Source: a virus
IMG/VR virus record: IMGVR_UViG_3300030328_001641
Location: 1-28,958 of that record
Length of the DNA: 28,958 nucleotides
Strand: one strand, 5' to 3'
The stretch's first letter is position 1. Every line of letters begins with the position of its first letter. Positions 23,216 through 28,958 of the stretch are shown here, piece by piece. The position numbers and the translations under genes are program-made. The notes below the pieces were generated by a model that saw only the letters and a list, made by a program, of their open reading frames with translations, had not been told where the DNA came from and searched no databases.

Positions 23216-24891
23216 AAGACGATTACAATTACATGGATTATGACGATGCAACAAAAGAAATTCATCGTTTAAACAGTCATCTCCAAACACAAGGAACAAA
23301 AGCAGATGAACACAGATTATTAAGACACCCTGCTATAGACATAGATGCAGAGCAGCGTAGTGGACATTTAGCACCTGACGAACTTTACATACCTATGCAC
23401 CTTGTAGATATGAACATACGCAGAGAGCAAGCTCGTTATGTATCTTATGTAGCTTCTTCTCGCCGTGTTGCAATTTTTAAAAGTCTTAATGATGTTACGT
23501 TCGATTCTACAGTTCTCGAAGAAGATTTTACAGATAAGACAAGATACGCAGGTTGGCAAACTCCACTATTTCGTATTATAGATTCTATGCAATTGCATGG
23601 GTACGGTATAGCTGAAGTAGGTTTCGATGTAACAAAGCCCGGTCACTTTGGTGTAACAGATGTAAACTTTGAAGACTTAGGTTTACCGGAAGATGCACGC
23701 GACATACAAGCGTGTGAGATGATTGTACATCGTCACCACTTTACCGATATGCAGCTAAGGCGTATGGCTGATTCAGATGATTTTAATAAAGAACAGTTAA
23801 AGAACTTAGACTTTAAGTCTTTGTCGGAAAATTATTCTTTAATGCAAGTACAGAAAGTTTTATTTAAAAAAGATAACATAGTTTATGTTGGTTGGACTTG
23901 TATAGATAGATGTAATGATTGGATACGTAAACCAAGACCTTTGTTCTTAGGGAAACGTGAGCAAGGTGAAGAACTTTACGAGACACAATACCCTTATGTA
24001 ATATTCCCTTACAATATTAATGAAGATACAACTATATCATTAATGAAAGGTAGAGCACAGCTAGATGAGTACGCACAAGAATCTGCTACGTCTTTACTCT
24101 CTTCGTTTGTGACTGCACATCGACGTGCTTCAGGACTTTACTTTGCGAAAGACAGTAACGATCCAAATAATACTAACACACAAACAGGTGTGTTCTTTAC
24201 ACCGAATGCTCTTATTGATTCTAACATAAAACAATTTCAACTTACACCACCTGACTCATCTATTATGGGTGCTATCCAAACTATCTTGGGTCAGAATATG
24301 CAGGAGACTTCTCAGGTAAACTATGCTGCAATGAATCGAAAGGATAGTCGTAAGACTGCTACAGAAGTACAAGCTGCTAGTTCAGAAGCTCAAGCATTAT
24401 CAGCATCTCAGGTTGCCTTATTTAGTATAGCACTTAAAAAAGTTTACACACAATGTTGGAACATATACAGATCAAGAACACTAGAAGGGTTAATACAACC
24501 AACAATACCAGCAAACTTTTTTACAGACCACGAATATGCAATAAGACCAGCGGGAGATACAGACGTTATAGAAAGGCAAGAAAAAATAAACAAAATGATG
24601 CAAGCGTGGCCTGTAATTCAACAAACAGGGGCATCATCAATATTCCTTAAACGTTTTGTTTCCATGCTTTTTCCAGAAGATGGCCAAGCTTATGTGCAAG
24701 CTATCGAAGACGATAACACAAAAACACAACTACTCATGCAACTTCAAACTATTATGCAAGCTTTGATTACAGATCCAGAAACAGGACAGTTAACAGAAGA
24801 AGCACAGCCTTACCAACAACAGCTAATGCAATTAATGCAGCAGGTGCAACAAGTATTAAACCCCGGTGGACAGCAACAACCAACAAGCTGA
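23212..24891 (+). CDS. Portal protein
   Basis: A 559-aa protein immediately after TerL (4-bp ATGA overlap). The central part (LLSSFVTAHRRASGLYF, then LIDSNIKQFQLTPP and NYAAMNRKDSRKTATEVQAA) is the wing/stem pattern of podovirus-type portals, in which a conserved RKTATEV follows the loop and is followed by long helices (SALSASQVALFSIALKKVYTQ). The C terminus is glutamine-rich (PYQQQLMQLMQQVQQVLN) and may form the portal barrel helix. Position, length and the TATEV segment support the call. It overlaps the next gene by 26 bp. Confidence 0.88.
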   Translation: MKDDYNYMDYDDATKEIHRLNSHLQTQGTKADEHRLLRHPAIDIDAEQRSGHLAPDELYIPMHLVDMNIRREQARYVSYVASSRRVAIFKSLNDVTFDSTVLEEDFTDKTRYAGWQTPLFRIIDSMQLHGYGIAEVGFDVTKPGHFGVTDVNFEDLGLPEDARDIQACEMIVHRHHFTDMQLRRMADSDDFNKEQLKNLDFKSLSENYSLMQVQKVLFKKDNIVYVGWTCIDRCNDWIRKPRPLFLGKREQGEELYETQYPYVIFPYNINEDTTISLMKGRAQLDEYAQESATSLLSSFVTAHRRASGLYFAKDSNDPNNTNTQTGVFFTPNALIDSNIKQFQLTPPDSSIMGAIQTILGQNMQETSQVNYAAMNRKDSRKTATEVQAASSEAQALSASQVALFSIALKKVYTQCWNIYRSRTLEGLIQPTIPANFFTDHEYAIRPAGDTDVIERQEKINKMMQAWPVIQQTGASSIFLKRFVSMLFPEDGQAYVQAIEDDNTKTQLLMQLQTIMQALITDPETGQLTEEAQPYQQQLMQLMQQVQQVLNPGGQQQPTS

Positions 24892-25174
24892 ACTAGCTTA
24901 CCTACAATGGCGTGACTCTTTATGTACAGAGTTACTTAAGAAAAGGATTGATGAATACAAAGATCAAATCCTTAACGAGATAAAATTTAAGTCTGTAGAC
25001 GCAGCCTCTCCAGACTCTATAATAAGGTTTAGGGCTGCACAGTTAAAAACAGTAGACGATATATTGAATATAATAAATGAACGAGGAAACATTATTCGAG
25101 CAAAAAGTAACGGTGCAAGATCAACGGGCGGGAACATCAAAGCCGGTAGAATCACCAGACACAGAACCAAGTGA
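24866..25174 (+). CDS. Small protein between portal and scaffold genes (102 aa)
   Basis: A GTG-started frame, MDSNNQQAELAYLQWRDS onward, overlapping the portal end by 26 bp. Residues 1-75 are helical with a pattern like small head-assembly proteins (ELLKKRIDEYKDQILNEIKF). The last 30 residues are basic and low in structure and are coded in the 98 bp that also encode the start of the scaffold gene in another frame. No family is recognised; small genes at this place often encode head-joining or decoration accessory proteins. Confidence 0.6.
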   Translation: MDSNNQQAELAYLQWRDSLCTELLKKRIDEYKDQILNEIKFKSVDAASPDSIIRFRAAQLKTVDDILNIINERGNIIRAKSNGARSTGGNIKAGRITRHRTK

Positions 25175-26213
25175 AACTACGGAAACTTCCGATGACCAAC
25201 TTGATTTGTTTAACGATGTCTTTGATGGAGATCTTGTAGAAGACGTAGAAGACGAAACAGAAAACACTGTATCTGATGAAGAACAAGAACCTTTACCCGA
25301 AGGTGATCTTACAGAAGACACAGAAGAAACAACAAACGAAGTTGTAGAAGAACCTCAGACAAAATCTGAAGCTCGCAACTATGACGACTTTGATGAATCA
25401 GAAAGGCCTCTGTTAAAGCAGATGTCTAACGCTGCTTTTGAGAAGTACGCTAAAAACAAGCGTGAGTTGGCAGAAGCTAAGTCTCAGATTGAAGAGTTAA
25501 GTAAACAATCTCCAGAAGTTAAAAAGCTTGAGAATCTTCATGAACATCCAGAAGCTTATACTCTGTCTGATGAATACAAAGAAGCTGCTACAAACTATGG
25601 TAAAGCTGAAATTGAGTTTAATCACTGGAAACAACAGCTAATAAACGTACGTAATGGAGAGCCTTGGCAAAGTATTGAAGGTTACGATCAACAAGGTAAA
25701 ATGGTTGTCGGCAAGCAACAGTATCAAGCTAACCCATCTTCTGAGATAGATATTGAATCTGCACTACAGGAAGCTAAAAACTTTATGACTCAGTTTGGTC
25801 AGCAAGCCTCACAGATTCAACACAACTACTCTAGTGACTACGCTAACGCTAACAATATGCTAGTAGATGAGCAGAAAAAATACTTTGAGTGGGAAGGTGA
25901 CGAGAAAAAATTAAACATTCCTGTTGAAACAGTCGAAGGAAAATCTAAGACAATACAAGATATTAAGAAAAGTTTTAGTGATTCGATGCCAAGAAACTTT
26001 AAAAAACATCCTATAACTAACTTAGCATCAAACCTTTACGTAACTCTACAGCTATACTCTTCTGAGTTAAGCAAACTGAAAAAACAGCTTGACATTGTAG
26101 AAACAAACAAGAAAGATTCTCGTCGAGTCGAACCAAAGTCAACAAGTAAGACCGAATCAGTTAGTGATGAGGAAATGTTTTCTGCGGACGATTTCGAAAA
26201 GCTACTAGGGTAA
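25077..26213 (+). CDS. Capsid scaffolding protein
   Basis: A 378-aa, strongly acidic protein directly before the major capsid gene. The first 105 residues are almost all D, E, S, T and P (disordered), followed by long helices with coiled-coil character (KYAKNKRELAEAKSQIEEL, KLENLHEHPEAY) and a C-terminal helix SADDFEKLLG that would contact the capsid protein. Acidic coiled-coil proteins just upstream of the capsid gene are the usual scaffolds of tailed phages. The start is uncertain: ATG 25077 overlaps the previous gene by 98 bp and has no Shine-Dalgarno site; a GTG at 25113 would shorten the overlap to 62 bp. Confidence 0.75.
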   Translation: MNEETLFEQKVTVQDQRAGTSKPVESPDTEPSETTETSDDQLDLFNDVFDGDLVEDVEDETENTVSDEEQEPLPEGDLTEDTEETTNEVVEEPQTKSEARNYDDFDESERPLLKQMSNAAFEKYAKNKRELAEAKSQIEELSKQSPEVKKLENLHEHPEAYTLSDEYKEAATNYGKAEIEFNHWKQQLINVRNGEPWQSIEGYDQQGKMVVGKQQYQANPSSEIDIESALQEAKNFMTQFGQQASQIQHNYSSDYANANNMLVDEQKKYFEWEGDEKKLNIPVETVEGKSKTIQDIKKSFSDSMPRNFKKHPITNLASNLYVTLQLYSSELSKLKKQLDIVETNKKDSRRVEPKSTSKTESVSDEEMFSADDFEKLLG

Positions 26214-26326
26214 GGGCATACCACTGCTACTATAGGCGAAGGGCATCGCAGCGTAGAGAGTACGCAATAGATCTCTCACAATACTAGAGTCTACGGACTC
26301 TTTAACTTGTTTTAAAATAAAATATT
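26214..26326 (+). other. Structured 5' region of the capsid gene (113 bp)
   Basis: This is the only gap inside the head gene cluster. It contains two hairpins on the plus strand: GCGTA-GAGAG-TACGC (26259-26273 or nearby) and AGAGTC-TACG-GACTCT at 26286-26301. The latter has a UACG tetraloop closed by a C-G pair, the very stable UNCG type. The T-rich AACTTGTTTTA after it is too weak for a confident terminator. The start codon follows at 26327 behind TAAAATATT. The fold may tune capsid mRNA level or stability. Confidence 0.5.
26286..26301 (+). other. UNCG-type tetraloop hairpin upstream of the capsid gene
   Basis: Stem AGAGTC/GACTCT (6 bp) closed by C-G around the loop TACG (UACG in RNA). Such loops are exceptionally stable and often occur in mRNA processing or stabilising structures. 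It ends 25 bp before the ATG at 26327. Without a long T-run it is probably not an efficient terminator. Confidence 0.6.
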
Positions 26327-27727
26327 ATGCCTACTTCAGTACAAGCTGATAGTGTGATTAATGCAACTAATGCAACAGCCGCACCATATCAGAATGAGTT
26401 TAAGAAACTTAGTTTCTATTTAGCTCGTAACGAAGTTGCCCAATTTCCTAAATGGAATACTTATGATAGCCTTTTTGGTTCTATTAAGTGGCAACCTAAC
26501 ATGGGTGATACCCTTAACGGCCTTACCGCACAGCCTAGCCCTGTGGAAAGGATAACTTTTGCTCCTAATACTTTAGACTCTTTCCCTGCGAAAGATCAGT
26601 TTAAAATTGGTGAGCGTATGGAAACTGCTAAACTTGGAGCACATCGCTTTGAGAGTCATCGGTTTCGATTTTTGAGTAACTTTGAATCTTTCTGGCGTGA
26701 TCAACTCCAGTACGCACACAAAGATATTGTTCGTCAGATTGCTTTGGCAAATAATATCTTTACTCGTACCTTGATGTACTACCAGACACCAGACGTTTAT
26801 GTTTGTAATAAAGGTTTGAGTTCTCAGTTAACACTCGCCTCGAACCACGAAAAGCGTGCGTTTACTGGTGCAGATGTTCGTCTTGTTAATAACGCTGCTG
26901 ACGGTATTGGAACTACAACTTCTCATGGTGGTTCTGCTACAGTTACTAACAGTGGTGGTGAATCTTATCGTGATCAGTTTGCTCACGGTGCAACTAATGT
27001 AGCAGGTGCTTTAACATTAAAAGACATCTACAAAGCTATGTTACATCTACAAGAGGATGTACAAGCTCCTACGTTTGATCGTATGCAAAACGTACCAAAG
27101 CAGTCTGAGTTTATGAAGGGTAAGTATATTCTTATTTGCTCTACAGAAGCTTGGTCTTCTTTAATTTGGGATGCTGACTTGAAGAAAGGTGATGATGGCA
27201 ACGCTCGTTTGGGTTCTGCTAATCTTAACCTTCTACAAGATGGTTTTGCTGGTGACTTGTTTGGTAAAGTTACCGCTAAGTTTGATCCGTATCCACTACG
27301 GTTTACAGATGACGGAAGCTTTTTGTCTCCTCAGACTGTAGATGCTAGTACACATAAGGTAGTTCCTAACAGTAACTACACAGCTATTAGTGCTACTAGC
27401 AGTGATACTAAAGCATCTCTTGAGGTAGCATTCCTTGTTGGTGCAGATGCCTTTAAGACAATCTCTGTTGGCCCACCGCCGAAAGAGTTTGCTTCAAAGA
27501 ATATGAGTGCTAAGAAGTTCTACTCTATGAAGTGGAACGGTGAAGTAACACTAACAGATCAGTTCTTGATCCCTAACAGTGGTACTGCACTCTCAGATAC
27601 TGGCACACAAGACTTGAACGTCTATGGTGATTACTTGAAGTTCATCTCTCAAGCAGTATTTGGCGGAATTCCTGGTGATGCCCGTCATTGTTTACCTATT
27701 GTTTACAGGCGTCGTCGCACGTCCTAA
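26327..27727 (+). CDS. Major capsid protein
   Basis: A 466-aa protein after the scaffold gene and before a strong terminator. It begins with a short segment (MPTSVQADSVINATNATAA), then helices such as FKKLSFYLARNEVAQFP and an E-loop-like part (PVERITFAPNTLDSFPAKDQF). The middle domain (KGKYILICSTEAWSSLIWDADLKKG) and a C-terminal half with mixed beta strands fit a HK97-like or related capsid fold, and the pattern KFDPYPLRFTDDG resembles podovirus-type capsid proteins. I see no protease site. The stem-loop at 27740-27768 closes it, as expected for a highly expressed gene. Confidence 0.8.
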   Translation: MPTSVQADSVINATNATAAPYQNEFKKLSFYLARNEVAQFPKWNTYDSLFGSIKWQPNMGDTLNGLTAQPSPVERITFAPNTLDSFPAKDQFKIGERMETAKLGAHRFESHRFRFLSNFESFWRDQLQYAHKDIVRQIALANNIFTRTLMYYQTPDVYVCNKGLSSQLTLASNHEKRAFTGADVRLVNNAADGIGTTTSHGGSATVTNSGGESYRDQFAHGATNVAGALTLKDIYKAMLHLQEDVQAPTFDRMQNVPKQSEFMKGKYILICSTEAWSSLIWDADLKKGDDGNARLGSANLNLLQDGFAGDLFGKVTAKFDPYPLRFTDDGSFLSPQTVDASTHKVVPNSNYTAISATSSDTKASLEVAFLVGADAFKTISVGPPPKEFASKNMSAKKFYSMKWNGEVTLTDQFLIPNSGTALSDTGTQDLNVYGDYLKFISQAVFGGIPGDARHCLPIVYRRRRTS

Positions 27728-27739
27728 TTCATAACTGTT

Positions 27740-27768
27740 GGAGGGGGAGTAATATCCCCCTCCTTTTT
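27740..27768 (+). terminator. Rho-independent terminator after the capsid gene
   Basis: GGAGGGGGA (27740-27748) pairs perfectly with TCCCCCTCC (27755-27763) around a six-base loop, followed by TTTTT (27764-27768). It lies 12 bp after the stop of the capsid gene and 11 bp before the next start codon. The short distance implies that partial read-through sets the ratio of capsid to downstream proteins, unless a separate promoter exists. A TAACTGTTG site (27732-27740) touches the stem. Confidence 0.92.
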
Positions 27769-27779
27769 ACTTTTCTATT

Positions 27780-28136
27780 ATGGCTACTTTATCTTTAAGG
27801 CATGGTCTTACAACAAATGGGACCGTCAATACTCCATCTATCTTAACTGTTCCTGCTACTGGAAGTTCTGTAACTCTACTTGACGGTAGGTATAAATACG
27901 GTGCTGCATTAGTGCAAAATGTAGGTTCTGAAAATATGTATCTACGAGTAGACGGAGTTGCTACTGATGACGTTTATCACATAAAACTTTCTCCAATGTC
28001 ACAGGCTGATATTGGTGATGTAGATTTTACAGATGTAACGGCCTGTACAGCAGCAGGAACAGCTACAACTACTGCCGTTGTCTTCAGTGTTCAAACTGAT
28101 GATAGCTCACATACTCCCGGCACAGCTTACGCATAA
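27780..28136 (+). CDS. Probable small virion protein (head or decoration), 118 aa
   Basis: A 118-aa protein made of beta strands separated by glycine, serine and threonine-rich turns (SILTVPATGSSVTLLDGRYKYGAALVQNVGSENMYLRVDG). There are no cysteines besides one, no catalytic motif and no membrane segment. Directly following the capsid gene, such small beta-rich proteins commonly decorate capsids or form part of the neck. It has no visible ribosome site and begins 11 bp after the terminator. The function is inferred only from position and composition. Confidence 0.6.
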   Translation: MATLSLRHGLTTNGTVNTPSILTVPATGSSVTLLDGRYKYGAALVQNVGSENMYLRVDGVATDDVYHIKLSPMSQADIGDVDFTDVTACTAAGTATTTAVVFSVQTDDSSHTPGTAYA

Positions 28137-28152
28137 AATATAAGGCTACGTT

Positions 28153-28958
28153 ATGGCAAGGATTACTCAACAAAGCTCAATTCATACTACAGGTGTCTCT
28201 TTCGAAAACGAACCCATTATCAAGTCAGACGGTTCTGGCGAGATAATGCAATGGCAACCATCTGACGGTGGTGCTGATGGTTTGTTTATTATTCAAGATG
28301 CAAGCACTGGTTCTGCTGAACTAGGTATTGGCGTTTCACCTACTGCACCGTTAACGATTAGTGCAGGTGATCCGCAAATTTTAATTTCTGATTCTGCTGG
28401 TACAAATCAGAATGTAGAGATCCGCAGCAACAATGGTAATGCTGAATTTTCTAGTAGAAACAACGCTTCCAACGGCACGTTTAAATTTATAGGTAATGCA
28501 GGAGGTACTGAAACTACTCACTTAGAAATTTCTGCTACTGGTGACACTACGCTTCTAAGAAAAACTGCTGGTGGTGGAACTGGTGCTAGTACCGTTTTAA
28601 CTCTTGGCGTTAACGATCATCCTGTTGGCACAAATATGGATGCTGGAGACGGCACTCGCTTGTTGTTCAAAGTTCCTGCTGCTGACACAAATAAAGTTGG
28701 CGCATCTATTGATGCAATTCGTGAACACGCAACTGATGCCAATTCTGACACTAGCTTGCGGTTTATGGTGTCTGGTAATGATGAGACATTAGATACTGCG
28801 ATGACGATTACATCTACGGGTGCAGTAAGTTTCAATAACGCAACCACAATTACTGGAAGCGACAACGCGTCTTCAAGACTGCGTTTAGTTAACACAGCAA
28901 CTTCACCTGATAATGTTTGGTCAATTGGTTCAAATTATAACTCGCAAGATTTAAATAT
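28153..28958 (+). CDS. Fibre- or spike-like structural protein (5' part, cut by window end)
   Basis: An open frame starts at ATG 28153, behind AAGG six to eight bases upstream, and runs to the last base without a stop (about 268 codons visible). The product is rich in alternating polar/hydrophobic strands with short repeat-like units ending in TxSTG or SATG followed by another strand (LTISAGDPQILISDSAG, LEISATGDTTLLRKT, MTITSTGAVSFNNATTITGS), a style common in phage fibre and other surface proteins with beta-helical shafts. The length and type suggest a receptor-binding or accessory fibre, not proven. The C-terminal region that would show the receptor-binding domain lies outside the window. 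Confidence 0.7.
   Translation, partial: MARITQQSSIHTTGVSFENEPIIKSDGSGEIMQWQPSDGGADGLFIIQDASTGSAELGIGVSPTAPLTISAGDPQILISDSAGTNQNVEIRSNNGNAEFSSRNNASNGTFKFIGNAGGTETTHLEISATGDTTLLRKTAGGGTGASTVLTLGVNDHPVGTNMDAGDGTRLLFKVPAADTNKVGASIDAIREHATDANSDTSLRFMVSGNDETLDTAMTITSTGAVSFNNATTITGSDNASSRLRLVNTATSPDNVWSIGSNYNSQDLN

Noticed and set aside
26212-26230. A third sigma-54 promoter before the capsid gene (GGGCATACCACTGC)
   Set aside because: Aligned on the CA of the -24 box, the GG to GC spacing is 9, not 10. The N10 alignment loses the -24 sequence.
1-28958. CRISPR array, insertion sequence, integrase, T7-type RNA polymerase or its promoters
   Set aside because: No regularly spaced repeats, no transposase or integrase motifs and no polymerase of that kind are seen in the window.

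Overview
The window is part of a tailed double-stranded DNA phage genome (Caudoviricetes). It carries a replication module, terminase, portal, scaffold and capsid genes packed with 1-40 bp overlaps. I see no integrase, tRNA, insertion sequence or CRISPR array. The portal-scaffold-capsid order and a family A DNA polymerase fit a podovirus-like or short siphovirus-like lytic phage. The sequence is visibly AT-rich. Shine-Dalgarno sites are mostly weak, but the promoters match the bacterial sigma-70 and sigma-54 consensus, so the host probably has both sigma factors. The host cannot be named from the sequence.

Layout. Positions 1-773 hold the 3' end of a plus-strand gene and a PD-(D/E)XK nuclease gene. 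They converge on a long minus-strand block (759-16966). Read in its own direction, that block begins with a lone gene (16966-16430) closed by a hairpin terminator. A near-consensus extended -10 sigma-70 promoter (16321-16348) follows. It drives genes for an SF2 helicase, several small proteins, a MoxR/CobS-type AAA+ ATPase, a CobT/DUF7192-like partner and an orphan sigma-54 activator ATPase (10640-9867). After a 261-bp gap a second set runs to 759: an RlpA-like protein, a Cas4-like nuclease, an Nmad1 protein, a RecA/Sak4-like ATPase, a DUF669-like ssDNA-binding protein, a DNA polymerase with a UDG-like N-terminal domain, and a DUF3987-like helicase. A 519-bp control region (16967-17485) separates this block from the plus-strand virion operon: a 45-codon ORF, a 1225-aa low-complexity protein, TerS, TerL, portal, a small protein, scaffold, major capsid protein, a strong terminator, a probable head protein, and a fibre-like protein cut by the window end.

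Main hypothesis. The phage may run a sigma-54 cascade of its own. The activator gene lies in the sigma-70 operon. Near-consensus -24/-12 promoters with exact GG-N10-GC spacing lie just upstream of the second replication operon (9697-9712, minus strand) and of the virion operon (17455-17470, plus strand). Both have two copies of a TAAC(A/T)GTT-type site just upstream. The activator has the AAA+ motor with a GSYTGA loop but no receiver or DNA-binding domain.

Second highlight. Two intergenic elements of 88 and 86 nt on the minus strand (4812-4899 and 9072-9157) share one architecture. Each has an 11-12 bp closing helix of unrelated sequence, a conserved ATGGTG, a hairpin with a conserved GAGAT loop and compensatory stem changes, and GAAACA before the 3' strand of the closing helix. 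This looks like an unrecognised structured RNA present twice in the phage.
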